From assembly GCA_002104895.1 (NCBI GenBank), contig MCFG01000033.1, forward strand, positions 5,001-69,000: DNA of 64,000 bases. The letters run 5' to 3'. Under the pieces are notes generated by a model. The model did not search any database. It saw nothing but the letters and a program-made list of their open reading frames with translations, and had not been told where the DNA came from. The stretch is from Anaeromyces robustus (taxonomy: Eukaryota; Neocallimastigomycota; Neocallimastigomycetes; Neocallimastigales; Neocallimastigaceae). The position numbers and the translations under genes are program-made. This document shows positions 41,727 to 56,142 of the stretch, in pieces (position 1 is the first letter of the stretch; each line of letters begins with the position of its first letter).

Positions 41727-43528
41727 ATGAATTACATTAGCATAATATCATTTATTATATTTATTTTATCAATAAATATAGTAAATGCTGATGATTTTAA
41801 AAATGGAACAAATAAAAATAAGGGTAAATATATATTTAATTATTATTTAATAATGTTAATTTTTTTTAATATTTTAATGAAATAGATACTAATATTTATT
41901 TATTTATTTATTTATTTATATAAAGAAAATAATCTTTTTGAAAAGATTAAGAATTATGTAACAACAAAACCTGGTATATATATTGCTATTGGAGTTTGTG
42001 TTATTTTGATACTTATTTTATTAATTTTGATTACATGTATTGTTAAAAAAGTAAAAAAAGGAAAAAACCATGTTCCATATATAGAAGCATCTAAATTAGA
42101 TTTATATGGAAAAGAAGATACTAATTACCGTGGAGTACCAACGAAGGATGTAAGAAATAGTAATAATGATGGAACTCGTTTCAATATTGGCATTCCAACT
42201 ACACAAAGTAATTTTAATTCAAATTATGTTATGTCTACTCAAAGTTCTGATATTCCACAAGCTCATATGAAACATTCAACGTAAGTTAAATAATAATGAA
42301 TAGGAATTGATATTAATATTAATAAATAAGAAGAGAAAAAATACTCGAAAATTTATTTATTTATATTTATTTAAGTAAAAATAATGAATAAAATAATTAA
42401 TATCTAATATATTTTTATATATATAAATTTTTAAGACTTCCAAAAATTCGTGTCAATGATAATACATTAAATTCAAATTATAGTTATCATAGTTATGGTA
42501 GAAATAATAGTCCAAAAACACCAAAAAGTAATAGAAGTCAAAATAGTCCAGTTAGTCCATTCGACAATAATAATAGTCCTATGAAACCAAATTATAACAT
42601 TAACAATAATATAAATTCAAATAATATCAATGAAGATGATGATGATGACAATAATAATTATTCATTTGAAAAATTAATTGATAAAAAACCACAGCCTATT
42701 AATGTATTTGATAGAGAAAGTAATCCAAATAGAACTTCATCCTTAATGGGAGAAGATGATATAAATATTTTAAATAGTTATTTAAATAATCATAATAGTC
42801 TAAATACAAATGATGAAGATGATAGTTTTATTCCAAGTTATTATAATAATGATAATGTTAAAATTGAGGAAAATCAACAAAAAGAAGGAAAACAATATGA
42901 TATACCAGAAAACTTTAAAGGATTACAAACTTATCGTGTTGTTCATAATTTTTCACCTCATCGTTCTGATGAACTAATTGTTGAAAAAGGACATTTACTT
43001 AAAGTTATAAAATCTTATGAAGATGGATGGGCATTATGTTATAATATTGAAACTAAAGTAAAAGGATTTATACCAATGAATAAATTACAAATTGAAGATA
43101 GAAGCCCAAAAGAAGAAGAATCATATAAACAAAGTAATTATTTATTATTTAATTAATTATTAACACAAATAGATAATTTATATATGCATTCTTTTTTTTT
43201 TATTTATATATTTATATAATAAAATATATTATATTATATTATAAAAAGAATAGTTATATAAATATATAACTTGATATAATATATTAAAATAATTTAGTTT
43301 TTAGTTTAAAGTTATTAGTTTTAATATTAAAATATATAAATTAGTTTTTTTTTTTCTTCATTTAATAGAAATAAGGATTATTAAATATATATATATATAT
43401 TAACATATTAATGAAATTTTTTATTAATTATTCATTATTTTTTATATATATTATAGTTGAAAGTATGGAAAGAAACAATTTTAAAATTATTAATAATAAT
43501 AGTAATAATACTAATATAAATCAAGAAC

Positions 43529-43581
<53 letters not shown>

Positions 43582-45405
43582 GATAATGTAACTGTTGTTC
43601 CAAATTTCGAAAAAGGACAATTAATTTTAAAAATGAAAGATAATGAAACTAATAGAAATGTAGAACATCAAATAGTTATTGAAGATAATATACTTAGTCA
43701 TAATAATTCATGTTATGCAGTATTAGATTATACAGATACATCAAGTTATATAAATACACCAAATTTAAAAAGTCCAAATATGAGTAATAATGATTCATCA
43801 TTTGAACAAGGAAATACAAGTGATGTTTTCTTAAAACCAAAATATATACCAACCAAATCTAAACTTTCAAGTGTAGATTTTGGATCTGAATCAAATGATG
43901 AGAATAATGATAATGATTCTATCGATATTAATAATACAGTAGATGATACTGTTAATAATACTAATGATACTATAGATGGTACAATCGATGATTCAAGATT
44001 ATCTCAACAATCTGTTCAACAGTTATCATTACAAAGACAACTTTTAGCTTCTAGACATCTTCCTGTTGATGATAGTATGGATAGTATGAGTAGACATCAA
44101 AGAAGAAGATCATCATCACAACCTATATTACCTACAGAAGATGAAATATTATCAAGAAGAGATAGAGATATCAGAAAGAATAGACCAAGATCAAGATCTC
44201 AAGGAAGAGATGAATTTTTAAATTATGATAGAAATCGTAATAATAAGAATAACCGTAACAATGGAAATATCTTTAGATTAAGTATTGATACTAGTGTAAG
44301 TAATAGAAGTCAATTTGAGGATGAAGATAGTGGATATCGTGAAGATAATGATGAATATGATGTTCCAGAAATAGTTATTAATAGTGATAATAGACAAAGA
44401 GTATCTCCTAGATATGAAAGAGCATTTAGAAATGAAGATGATGATTTAAGATCTCCATATAATTATAGAAGGGAAAGAAATGATCCAAGAACACCAACAA
44501 GTGGTAATAGTCTAGGTAGAAATGGACCAAGATCTCCTAATAGTGCCAATAGTTTAGGTAGAAATGGACCAAGAACTCCAACAAGTGCTAATAGTCTTGG
44601 TAGAAATGATCCAAGATCACCTAATAGTGCCAGCAGTTTAGGTAGAAATGGACCAAGAACACCAACTGGTGCTAGTAGTCTTGGTAGATATGATCCAAGA
44701 TCACCTAATAGTGCTAGTAGTTTAGGTAGAAATGATCCAAGATCACCTAATAGTGCAAGCAGTTTAGGTAGAAATGGACCAAGAACACCAACAGGTGCTA
44801 GTAGTCTTGGTAGATATGATCCAAGATCACCTAATAGTGCTAGTAGTTTAGGTAGAAATGATCCAAGATCACCTAATAGTGCTAGCAGTTTAGGTAGAAA
44901 CGGACCAAGAACCCCAACTGGTGCTAGTAGTCTTGGTAGATATGATCCAAGATCACCTAATAGTGCCAGTAGTTTAGGTAGAAATGGACCAAGAACTCCA
45001 ACAAGTGGTAATAGTCTTGGTAGATATGATCCAAGATCACCTAATAGTGCCAATAGTTTAGGTAGAAATGGACCAAGATCACCTAATGGACCTAATAGTT
45101 TAGGTAGAAATGATCCAAGATCACCTAATAGTGCTAGTAGTTTAGGTAGAAATGGACCAAGAACTCCAACAAGTGGTAATAGTTTAGGTAGAAATGATCC
45201 AAGATCTCCTTCTGGAGCAAGTAGTTTAGGAAGATACGGTCCAAAATCACCTACTAATATTAATAGTCTTGGTAGAAATGAATTAATGTCACCCACAAGT
45301 ATTTATAACTATAAAAATGAAACGAGAATTCCTATAAATAATTATAGAAATGAAATACCAATACCTAATAATTATAGAGGAGGAGTAAGAGGACTAAATT
45401 ATTAA
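41727..45405 (+). CDS. Single-pass membrane protein with SH3 domain and 14-residue R-S/T-P repeats
   Basis: Four exons join in frame: 41727-41823, 41926-42280, 42436-43133, 43457-45405 (1032 aa). A signal peptide (MNYISIISFIIFILSINIVN) and a very short ectodomain lead to one helix (about residues 50-72, IAIGVCVILILILLILITCI). The cytoplasmic part has SPKTP/SPVSP sites and an SH3 domain (about 317-371: VVHNFSPHRSDELIVEKG, DGWALC, GFIPMNKL). The ALYDY motif and the final NY are altered, so peptide binding may be weak or unusual. After poly-Asn come nineteen 14-residue repeats (724-989). The TM plus SH3 layout recalls yeast Fus1 and similar polarity proteins; orthology is not claimed. The last exon looks like a separate gene, but its first codons are intron sequence: the join A|TT at 43133/43457 keeps frame and removes them. 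Confidence 0.85.
44476..45273 (+). repeat. Nineteen 42-bp coding repeats with 126-bp higher-order unit
   Basis: The encoded unit is R-[NY]-[GD]-P-[RK]-[ST]-P-x4-S-L-G, typically RNGPRSPNSASSLG, every copy exactly 42 bp. Units 5-7 and 8-10 repeat as a 42-residue trio (RNGPRTP / RYDPRSP / RNDPRSP types) and units 11-12 begin a third. Every copy keeps a Ser/Thr-Pro, a possible site for proline-directed kinases. A twentieth degenerate copy follows. The long minus-strand frame over this array is a mirror artefact. Confidence 0.95.
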
Positions 45406-45566
45406 TTATAAAAAAACAGAAGAAAAAAAAAAAAAGAAATTAATTTAAAGTTTTAATATTAGTATTATTTTAATAATAATCCTACACAAAAATAAAACAT
45501 ATTCGTTACAAAAAAAAAATTAAAAAATAAAATTTAAAATTATCATAAAATTAACATATAATAGAA

Positions 45567-45603
<37 letters not shown>

Positions 45604-45676
45604 TAATTTATAAATAAAAAAAAAATTAATGATAAAGAAAAAAATAATTAAAAAAATAGTATAAAATAAAAATTAA

Positions 45677-45746
<70 letters not shown>

Positions 45747-46231
45747 TAGAAAAAGAAAAAAAAGAAAAAAGAAAATCAATATTTATTTATTTAAAATTAA
45801 TATTTATTAAATTATATATATTAAAAAAAATGTATTTATTTAACTGTTATTTTATATAAATAAATTATATATAAAATAATTATAGATTAATAAATCATAA
45901 ATATATATTTATAAAAAAAAAAAAAAAATAAAATAAAATATAAAATAAATAAATTATATAACATTATATATAGAGTTAATAACATAGAATAAAAAAAATT
46001 ATAATCATATTTATCATATTTTATAAAAATAATTATAAAAAAAAAAAAAATTAAAATTAAAATAAAAATAAAAATAATTATTAAAAATTAAAATAAAATA
46101 AAAAAAAAATAGAATAGAATAGAATAGAAAAAAAAATATAACATAACAATAATAATATAAAGCAAAACCAACTAACTAAACCAAACCAACCAAAAAAAAC
46201 AAAAAAAAAAACAAAAACAAAAACAAAAAAA

Positions 46232-46325
46232 AATAATACCTTATAAAAATACCTTATAAAAATACCTTAAAAAAATATCTTATAATAATACCTTAAAAAA
46301 AAATACCTTATAATAATACCTTATA
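46232..46325. repeat. Short tandem repeat ACCTTATAAAAAT type
   Basis: About seven copies of ACCTTATAAAAAT with variants (ACCTTAAAAAAAT, ATCTTATAATAAT, ACCTTATAATAAT), 12-16 bases each. Confidence 0.7.
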
Positions 46326-47060
46326 AATCATATATATATATAAGGAAAAATATAAATCAAGTAAAAAAAAAAAAAACTTTTATAAAATAATAATACTAAT
46401 AATACTAATAATAATAATCATAGCAAAATAAATAGAATATATTTATATATAAATAAAAATATAATACAAATAAAATAATATAATAAAATATAATAAAATA
46501 AAATAAAAAAATAAAAAATAAAACAAAAGAATAAAACAAAAAAAAACAATTTTTTTTTATAAATTATGAGATATATATTATATTCATATCTATATAATAT
46601 TTTTTTTTCTTAAAGTTGTTTAATATAGAATTAATCTTTTATATTTAATATTTTTTATTGATTGATTTATTAAATTTTTTATGTTTTTTTTTATATATAT
46701 ATATATATAACACATTACTACGGTTATACATCAAAAAAATTATAAATTAGAAAATTTTATTTGATAAATTATAATAATCATTCATTTATTATTATTATAA
46801 TATAAAAGATTTCTATATATTTAAAAAAGTTATATAATTTAAAAGAGTTATATCTTTATATATATTTTTTAAATGATTTAATTATTATAAGAACTTTATA
46901 ATAATATTTTTATAACATTTTTTAAGTTCTAATAATAATATTTAATATTATTTAATTATAATATTTTTATGACTTTAAAGAAATGATAATGAAAATATTT
47001 TAACTTAATAACAGTCATATTTTTTTTTTAATTATAGATATAGAAATAATATGTAAAAAT

Positions 47061-47091
<31 letters not shown>

Positions 47092-47114
47092 TTAATAATA
47101 ATGAATAATAATAA

Positions 47115-47150
<36 letters not shown>

Positions 47151-49337
47151 TAAATTATATATAAATGATATATAAATTAACAGAGATTCTTTTTGGATTG
47201 TTAGGAGACTATTAACTTATTTTGGAAAATTAGGTATTCTTCTTCTTATTATTATTATTATTATTAATTTATAATAATAATATTAACAATAATAACATTA
47301 ATAATAATTAGTAATAATGATAATAATAAAAAAAAAATTATTAAATTATTTTTTAATTATTAGTTTCCTTTTTTATAAATCATAGGGTCATAATTTTAGG
47401 CCTTTTTTTAATTTAAAAAAAAATTTTTTTTTTTATTTCAACTATTTTTAATCACATAAAAAAAATACCTAAAAAAATACATAAAAAATATATATTAAAA
47501 AATAACTTTTTTTAATCAAAAATTAATAAAAAATATATATAATAAAAATAAAAATAAACAAAAAGCAAAATAATAAAAAAAAAACAAAAAAACAAAATAT
47601 AAAGAATAAGAAACATTTAATAATTAGCACATTTTTTCCATATGTAAAGTTAATGAAAAAATTAATTTCTTTTTTTTTTTATTATTTACAGCATAAAAAA
47701 AAAAAAAAAAAAACAGGGTGTAAATATATTATAATTAATTAAAAAAAAGGTATTTTTAAATTTCATGAATATGGAGTCAAAGATGTATATATTAAGATCT
47801 ATTTTAAATAATTGATATAAATGATATATGATTAATAATGAAAAATAAAAATTAGAATATATCATAATAATATGACATATAAAGAAAATGTATAATATTT
47901 GTAGTATATAATAGAATTTTTAACATTAATTATAAAAAATAAAAAATATTATCTACAATTTTTTAATTTTTATAAATAATAATAATATTATTATTTAATG
48001 CTACATTACACCAAATTATTAAATATTGATAATGATAATATTAAATATATAAAAAAAAATAATATAATAAAATATTAAAAATTATTATTAATAAATATAA
48101 AAGTTAAATAAAAATATATATAGATTTTATAATAAAATTAAAAATTCATATTAAAATACATTAATATTTATATAATAAGTATTAAAATACATAAATATGA
48201 ATACTTTAGATGAAATATAATATCATCATCATTATTATTATTATATTATTATTATTATATTGGGAATATTATTATTTAATGATATTATATTTAAGTCTTA
48301 AAATTTTTTCAATTATTATTAGTATATAAATTTTTTTTCATTAATAATTGAAAAATTATAAAAGAAGTAATAGTAGAAATAGTGGAAATAAAAAAAAAAA
48401 AAGTTTGTTTGTATTACAATGGTTACATTACATGAGTTTCATATTCTCATTTTGAGATTAATGGATAAATTAATAATAATTAATTAATATTGTTTCTTTT
48501 TCGTTTTCTTTTTTTTTTTTTTTTTTTTTTGTGTATGTCATCTGAATAATTATGTTATCATATTCATATATTAAAAGATAAATAATAATAATAATAACAG
48601 TGAATATGAATTTGAAAATATATATAAAATTAATATATAAAATAATATATAAAAATATATTATATATAATTAATTAATAGGTAGAATAAAAATGATAATA
48701 AAAATTTATAATAACTTCAAGTTATACAAAAAAAAAATTTATTTTTCTATCATAAAACATTTAATAAAAAAAATTTTTTTTTTTTTATTTTTTTGAATTT
48801 TCCATCAAAAAATATATTCCATAAATAAAAAAAATTTGATAGAAAATTTTAAAATTTTTTTTATATTTTGTATAAATGTATCATATATTACAGTAGATTG
48901 TATTATATATAATCAATTATACCAAGATTATAAAATTAAAATCTTATTTATAATTAAAATTAACACATAAATTAATTATAAAATAGATTAAATATAAATT
49001 AATTTAATGTAACTTAAAAATTGTATTACATTAATTTTATACTATTACTTTATAAGGATTTATTTATTAGAGATTATGTTTAATATTTAATTAAAAATGT
49101 TTAGTTTTTCTTTATAAAAAAGGAAGTTTTTTGTATTAGCTTTTATGTTTAATTAATAAGACATAGAAAACTTTTTTCTCATTTTTTTAATTAAAAAAAA
49201 ATTTTTTTTAAAAAAAAAATAAAGAATAATACTATACAAAAAAATTAAAATATTATTATATTATTAATTATTAATTATTAATTTTTATTAAATATTATCT
49301 ATAATATTTTATAGATATTAGTGTATCTCATTTACAT

Positions 49338-49370
<33 letters not shown>

Positions 49371-51154
49371 AGAAAAAAGCGAATAAAAAATGTCATTAAA
49401 ATTTTAAAAAACAGAAAAAAAATTTTTTTTAAAAAATAATTAAAAATATTATATTTTTTTTATCTATTTATTATAGTGTCTTTTTTTTCTTTATTTTATT
49501 TTGATTTTTGAAAGGTAGAGTATATTTCATTTATAACTAAACTAAACTATATTATTTAAAGGATTAAAATACTATTAGAATTATTTAATTTAATTATTTT
49601 CCAATAATAATGACAGCATCTTAATAATAATGACAACATCTTATATAATTTAATAAATAAATAAAAAAATAAATAATAAATAAATATGTATTTATGTATT
49701 TATAATTATAATAAATAGTATGGATGTTTTTTTTTTTTTTTTTATTTTATGATACCAAAATACAAAAACTGTTTTTTTTTTTTTTTTTTTTTTAATTTAT
49801 ATTTAAAGGGATTTAATTAATAATTATTAATTAAATGAATAAGACATTTTTTATTTTAATTTAAATTTCTTGATAAATTCAATTTAATTATTAAATTGAA
49901 TATATAAAAGTTTATTGTATAATGAATTAATTAATTAATTATTAAGATAAATAACAATGGTAATTTTAAAACAAAATAATTACAAGTTACAAATTAAAAT
50001 AAATAATGAATATAAAGAAATGGATAAAAATTAATAATAATAAAAAAACTAAAGAAAGTATTAAAAAATTATTAAATATTAAATATTAAATAATAAATAA
50101 TAAATAATAAAAATGAAATGAAATAAATAATAATAAATATTAAAAGTAAATATTATAATTCATTATACATAAATACAATTTAAAGTTTTATTAAATTGTA
50201 TTTATGTAACATTTAAAAAAAAATTTTTTTTATAACACCACATCTATATATTAAGAATCATTTATTTTTTTTTCCCATGAATCTATTAACATCAACAATA
50301 ATTAAAAAAAAAAGATTATAGAAATTATAAATAAAAAAAAATAATAATAACATAAATAAATAAATTAATAAAATAATAAAAAAAATAATATAACTGTATA
50401 AAGTAAAAATAAAATGTAGTAATAAGTTTAATATTATTAATGTCAAATATATATTTCATATTAAAAAAAAATTTTTTTTGACATTTTTTTTTTATTTTTA
50501 TTTATTATTATTTATTATGATATTTATTATTAATTATAACTCTAAAATTTAATTTATAATATGAATCATTTATCATTTATCATTTTTACTTTTCCATATT
50601 AATTAAAGGGTGAAAAAAAAATAGGTGTAAAAAAAAAATATTAATAATATTTATTTAAAAATTTTTATTACTTTCCATATTTGGTTATTTGTAAATTGTA
50701 ATATTAAATTAATATAAATTATTATTTATTTTGTTTTATTTAATCACCATTTTTGGAAATTGTTACAAAAAGATTATTTATTATACTTATTAATTATATA
50801 TGACTATTATAAATGAAATATTTATTATGTTCATAATTTTAATTTTAATTAAACCATATTTATATAAGTTGAATACAAAAATAATATATATAGTTTAATT
50901 GTCAAATTAAGTTGAATACAATAACAAAATCAATAATAATTAATCTAAACATTAATATAATTATATATATTTTATTAATATAAACATTAATAATTATATT
51001 TATTTAAATTTATAAATATAAATAAATTGATAAATATTTAAATTAATTAATAAAAATTTTGTAAATAATAAATAAACATATAAGTAAATAAATAAATAAT
51101 TATAAAAATTAATTAATTAAAAAAAAAATAATAGAAATAAAAATATTGAAATAA

Positions 51155-51242
<88 letters not shown>

Positions 51243-51550
51243 ATAAAAATTAATAATTTTTAAAAGTAAATATAAATAAAATATATTATGTTGATTAATT
51301 CTATGTAAAGGTATATTAAATCTATGTATGAATATATGAATATATATGTTGATGTATATATTGATTAAAAAAAAATATTGTGTTTATAAAATTATATATT
51401 AAATTATATAATGTGTAATGATATATCATTAATATACAGGTTTAACAAATTAACAAATTAACAAATCTTTAGGACAAATTTCTTTTTTTTATTTAAAAAA
51501 AAATATGATAATGTAATATACATTTTTATTATATTAGTTATACTATTATT

Positions 51551-52450
51551 GATCTTTAAATGAATAAAAACCTAGGTATAAAAAATAGTAATTAAAGGAT
51601 ACTTAAAATAGTAATCGGTTAAATTTTTACTATAAATTTTTTTTTAAATTTGAAGTATTAACAACTTCTTTTTCTTTCATATGATTTTATAATTAGATAA
51701 ATTTCTTTTCTTTCTTTTCTTTTTTTTATAAAATCTAATTATAAAAATATATTTTAGTTTAATTGTATTATTTATCTTTAAAGAAAGATAATCTATAAAA
51801 AAAACAGTAATTAAAGAATACTTAAAATAGTAATCGGTTAAATTTTTACTATAAAGTTGTTATTTTAAAAATAAATTTTTACATCATTTCTTTTTTTTTC
51901 TTTTCTTTTTTTTTTTATAAAATATAATTATAAAAATATATTTATATAATTATAAAAATATATTTTAATTACATTATTTATCTTTAAAGAAAGATGATCT
52001 ATTATATAAAAATAGCAATTAAAGGATACTTAAAATAGTAATCGGTTAAATTTTTACTATAAAATTGTTTTTTTAAATATTTTTACAACTTCTTTTTCTT
52101 TCATATGATTTTATAATTAGACAAATTTCTTTTTTTTTTATAAAATATAATTATATAAATATATTTTAATTATACTATTTATCTTTAAAGAAAGATAATC
52201 TATATATAAAAATGGCGAAAAAGGATACTTAAAATAGTAACTGGTTAAATTTTTACTATTAACTTTATATAAATAAAAATATTTTTTAAATTTAAATATT
52301 TATTATAATTTCTATTTCTTTCATAAGATTATATAAAAAGAAGTTTCATTAAAAAAAAAAAAATAAAATCTAGTCCTAAAATATAAGTTAAAAGAATTCT
52401 TAAAATAGTAACTGGTTAAATATTTATTATAAATTGTAAAGAAAGAAGTT
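51551..52450. repeat. Tandem repeat, five 170-220-bp units with conserved hairpin
   Basis: The core CTTAAAATAGTAAT, CGGTTAAATT, TTTACTATA begins near 51600, 51819, 52027, 52226 and 52398 (spacings 219, 208, 199, 172). Each unit also has ATCTTTAAAGAAAGAT before the core and a TTTCTTTTT/ATAAAATATAATTATA block after it. In copies 1-4 ATAGTAA and TTACTAT flank a 12-base loop and pair perfectly; the loop varies (TCGG to CTGG) while the stem is kept. Copy 5 has lost part of the right arm. Confidence 0.85.
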
Positions 52451-53476
52451 TCAGTAATACAAATTTCGTGGTATTTTATAAAAACCAATTAATATTGATT
52501 TTTATAATATTTCATGAAATTTATTGAAGCAATTTGTTTTACTAATTATATTTTTTAATCTGTGTATTGGTTAGCTTTTTATATTAATAAAATATTATTG
52601 ATATTTGTTTTTATTATTAATAAAACTATTTTCTAATTATAATAATTATATTTTTATTCTATTTACTATTTACTTAATTATTTATTTTTTTATATTCTAT
52701 TTTATTTTATTTTATTTTATTTATTTTATTTATATTTTTATTTATATTTATGTGTTTATATGTTTATATTTATTAGGTAAATTTACATATAAATAAAACA
52801 CTTTTATTTATATGAAAATTTAGATATGTTTTATGGTTAGATATAAATTATTATAAATTTTTATATATTATTACTTTTCTTAATAAAAAATATTTAAAAC
52901 ATAAATAAAAATAAAAATGATTTTTTTTAAATTAAAAAATGTAGTATTAATATATTAAATGTTTTCACTATTTATAATTTAATATATTATAAATATATTA
53001 ATATATTTATAAAATATATATTGATTATATATTATAATATATTAACATATATATTAAAAATATTGGGATAAAATAATTTTTATTTTTTTTTTAAAGTGAA
53101 TATTTATTATTAATAATTATAGTATTTAAACAAGATTATTATAAATTTATATATTTATTATTATTAATTATAGTATTTTATAGATTATGGATAATTATGA
53201 TTATGGTTAAAATCATTTATAAAGAATAAAGAAATTGAGTATGATATATATATATATACATTATATAATAAAATTAAAAAAGTAAAAATTTATAATAATT
53301 TTATATTATTAAATATTATTAATACTTTAAAGTTATAATAAACAAATAAATAAATATTTACATAGTATAGATTATATATTCATTAATATAAATAAAATGA
53401 AGAACACCATAATTAATAAATAAATAAATGAATAGAAAGATAAATAGATAAATAAATAAATATATTAAATAAATAA

Positions 53477-53507
<31 letters not shown>

Positions 53508-56142
53508 CTTTTTTTTATATTTTATTTTATATTTATTTATTTATTTATTTATTGTTAATGTTCAATTTTTGTATTTCCTTTTTATAATATATTATAATAT
53601 ATTATAATATAAAGTTAAGTATTTATTTTTTTAAATTATAATTTAGTATTAATATATATTAAATAAATAAAGTAAATAAAGTCAATAATAAATAAAATAA
53701 ATATTTATTTTATTATAATAAATATTAATTAAATAAATACTTATTTTATATTATGGTCAAATCATTACCCACCACTAAAATAAATCTCTTAACTACATTC
53801 AATATGCATTATATTATATATAACATTAAGTATTATAACATAACAAAAAAAAAAAAAACAAAAAAAAAAACAAAATAGACTTTATTATAAATTAATTGTT
53901 ATTAGTTTTATTACTTTATTTTTTAATTAATAAGTATAACTAAGCCAAAATTATGGATAGACTTACCATAATGTAATAAAAACAAAGCATTTAAATATAA
54001 ACATTTTAAAGTGATTATTAATATTTACTTCATTTAGTAATTAATTTACTAGAATATAAGATAAATAAGTCATGGCTAAAACATTTAATTATCTATTTAT
54101 AGCAATTATTAAAACAATAGATTTATAATTTTTATAATAATTTTTTTTTATATTAAATAACTATTTCTTTATTATACAAATATAATAATAAGATATTATC
54201 TTTTCTTTTCTTTATTTTTTATTATTATTATTATTATTATTACTACTATATTTTAATTTATTAATAAAACATTAATTAATTCTGTTTTTATTTAATCAAC
54301 AAGAAGAAAATAATGCAGAACTTCCTATTCAAGAGCTAATTTATGTATTAATAATTCATTAGTAAAAAAAATACTTCAAATGGTTTTTTTCTTATAGAAA
54401 TAGAAAAAACTATTTTGAAAATGTAAATAAAAAAAGTAAAAAAATTTTTATTCAATATTTAATAATTATTAATAATTTTTATTGTATCATATATTACTAA
54501 TATTTATATTATATATTATATTATATATATAATTTATATTATAGAGAAAAAAGGTATTAATTTAGTATAATTAAAGACTATGAATCATATATTATTTATA
54601 TATTATGAATATATTATTATAAACTGTGTAATATAAATTAAAACATAAGGATTATATATTTTTATGTTATAAAAATTATCAATATAAAAAATATATAACT
54701 TTATATATTAATAATATATTGGCTTAATATATATTTTAATTTATAATTTAAAAATCATTTGATAAAATATTATATATTATATATATTCAATAAAAGTTTT
54801 ATATTTTATATATTAATATATTAATATAATAATATATGGTATATATAATATTTAAATTAAATGAATTGATTTAATTTAAAACATAACCATATAATATATT
54901 CAAGTATATTATATTATATATAGATAAATCATTTCATCATTTATTAGTTTAAAAATAATATATAAACATATAATAAAATAAATATATATTAATAAAATTG
55001 TATAAACTAATAAATAATTTTAATGTTTTTAAATTTTTTTATTATTTATTTAAAAGTATATTTATTTATATATTTATTTAATTAAATAATTTATTTATTT
55101 ATTAATTATTTATATATATATTATTTATTTATTTATTAATTATTTATATATATATTATTTATTTATTTATTAATATATAATAGTTTAATTATTATTTATA
55201 AAAAAAAATATTTTATATATAAAAAATATATTGTATATTATATTTTATTTTATTATATTACAATAAGACAATATATTATTTAATTACTTTTTATATTATT
55301 TAATATATTGACTTATTAACTATTATAAAAAATAATAATAATAATAAAAATAATAATAATAAAAAAACTGAAAATTTTAAAATTTTATGTTGATTAAAAA
55401 AAAATTATTATTTTTAAAATATTTTTTAATATTTAATTTTTTATTTTTATTTTTTTTTTTCGAAAAAGAAATATTAAAAAATAAAATATTAAAATTTTAA
55501 GAAGACTCTTTTGAAATTCACATAATTTAAAAATTATTATTAGTATTTTATTTTTTTTATTTTTTTATTTTTTTTTTCTTATTCATTCTAAATTTTAATT
55601 AATAATTAATATCATAATATCATAACTTTATCAAAACAAAAAATAATTTATGGAAATACTATCTAAAATTTAATATTTAAAAATAATCATAATAGATATT
55701 AATTATTAATTAATATTAGAATTCAAAAAAAAAAAAAAAAAAAAGTTACAGAATAATATTTATAATTAATCACTCTCATAATCCAACATTGTTTAACTGA
55801 AACAGAATTGAATTATCTGATTTATTTGATATATATGCTTTTAATAGAAAAATAAAAACTATATTTTTAAAGTAATTATATATAATAAATTAACATTTAT
55901 TTAAAAATATATATATTTATTATTATAAGGATTTTTGTTTAGTATAAATTAATTGATCTTATTTATATATATTATATAATATATAATATATTATATACTT
56001 ATCTTTATCTCTTATTTATAAATTTAATATTATTATAATACTACTTAAAATTTAAAATAATAAACTAATAATATTTTTCTTCATAATAAATTATTTTTTA
56101 ATATTAAAGATAATTATATCTTTAAAGTAGAAAAATTAAATA

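Larger units (their letters stand above)
45406..56142. other. 10.7-kb gene desert
   Basis: The longest gene-free stretch in the window. AAT arrays (45567-45600, 45680-45745, 47067-47160), A-rich tracts, an ACCTTATAAAAAT tandem run (46232-46325), a TAAA array (about 51155-51240) and the hairpin-bearing tandem repeat at 51551-52450. Short protein-like bits near 47175-47235 and 54298-54360 do not extend into a gene. The last part holds the promoter of the HMG-box gene, including AACATTGTTT near 55790. Confidence 0.6.

Noticed and set aside
43411-43456. Start of a separate gene at 43411
   Set aside because: The first 15 codons are intron-like, and splicing from the SH3 exon keeps frame exactly.
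44463-45296. 277-codon minus-strand frame rich in LPKLLALLGDLG
   Set aside because: Exact mirror of the 42-bp coding repeat; the period is divisible by three, so the opposite strand stays open too.
47170-47235. Protein-like bit TEILFGLLGDY
   Set aside because: Too short and isolated in repeats.
54298-54360. Short exon-like stretch (EENNAELPIQELIYVLIIH)
   Set aside because: No partner exon, start or homologous motif found within several kilobases.
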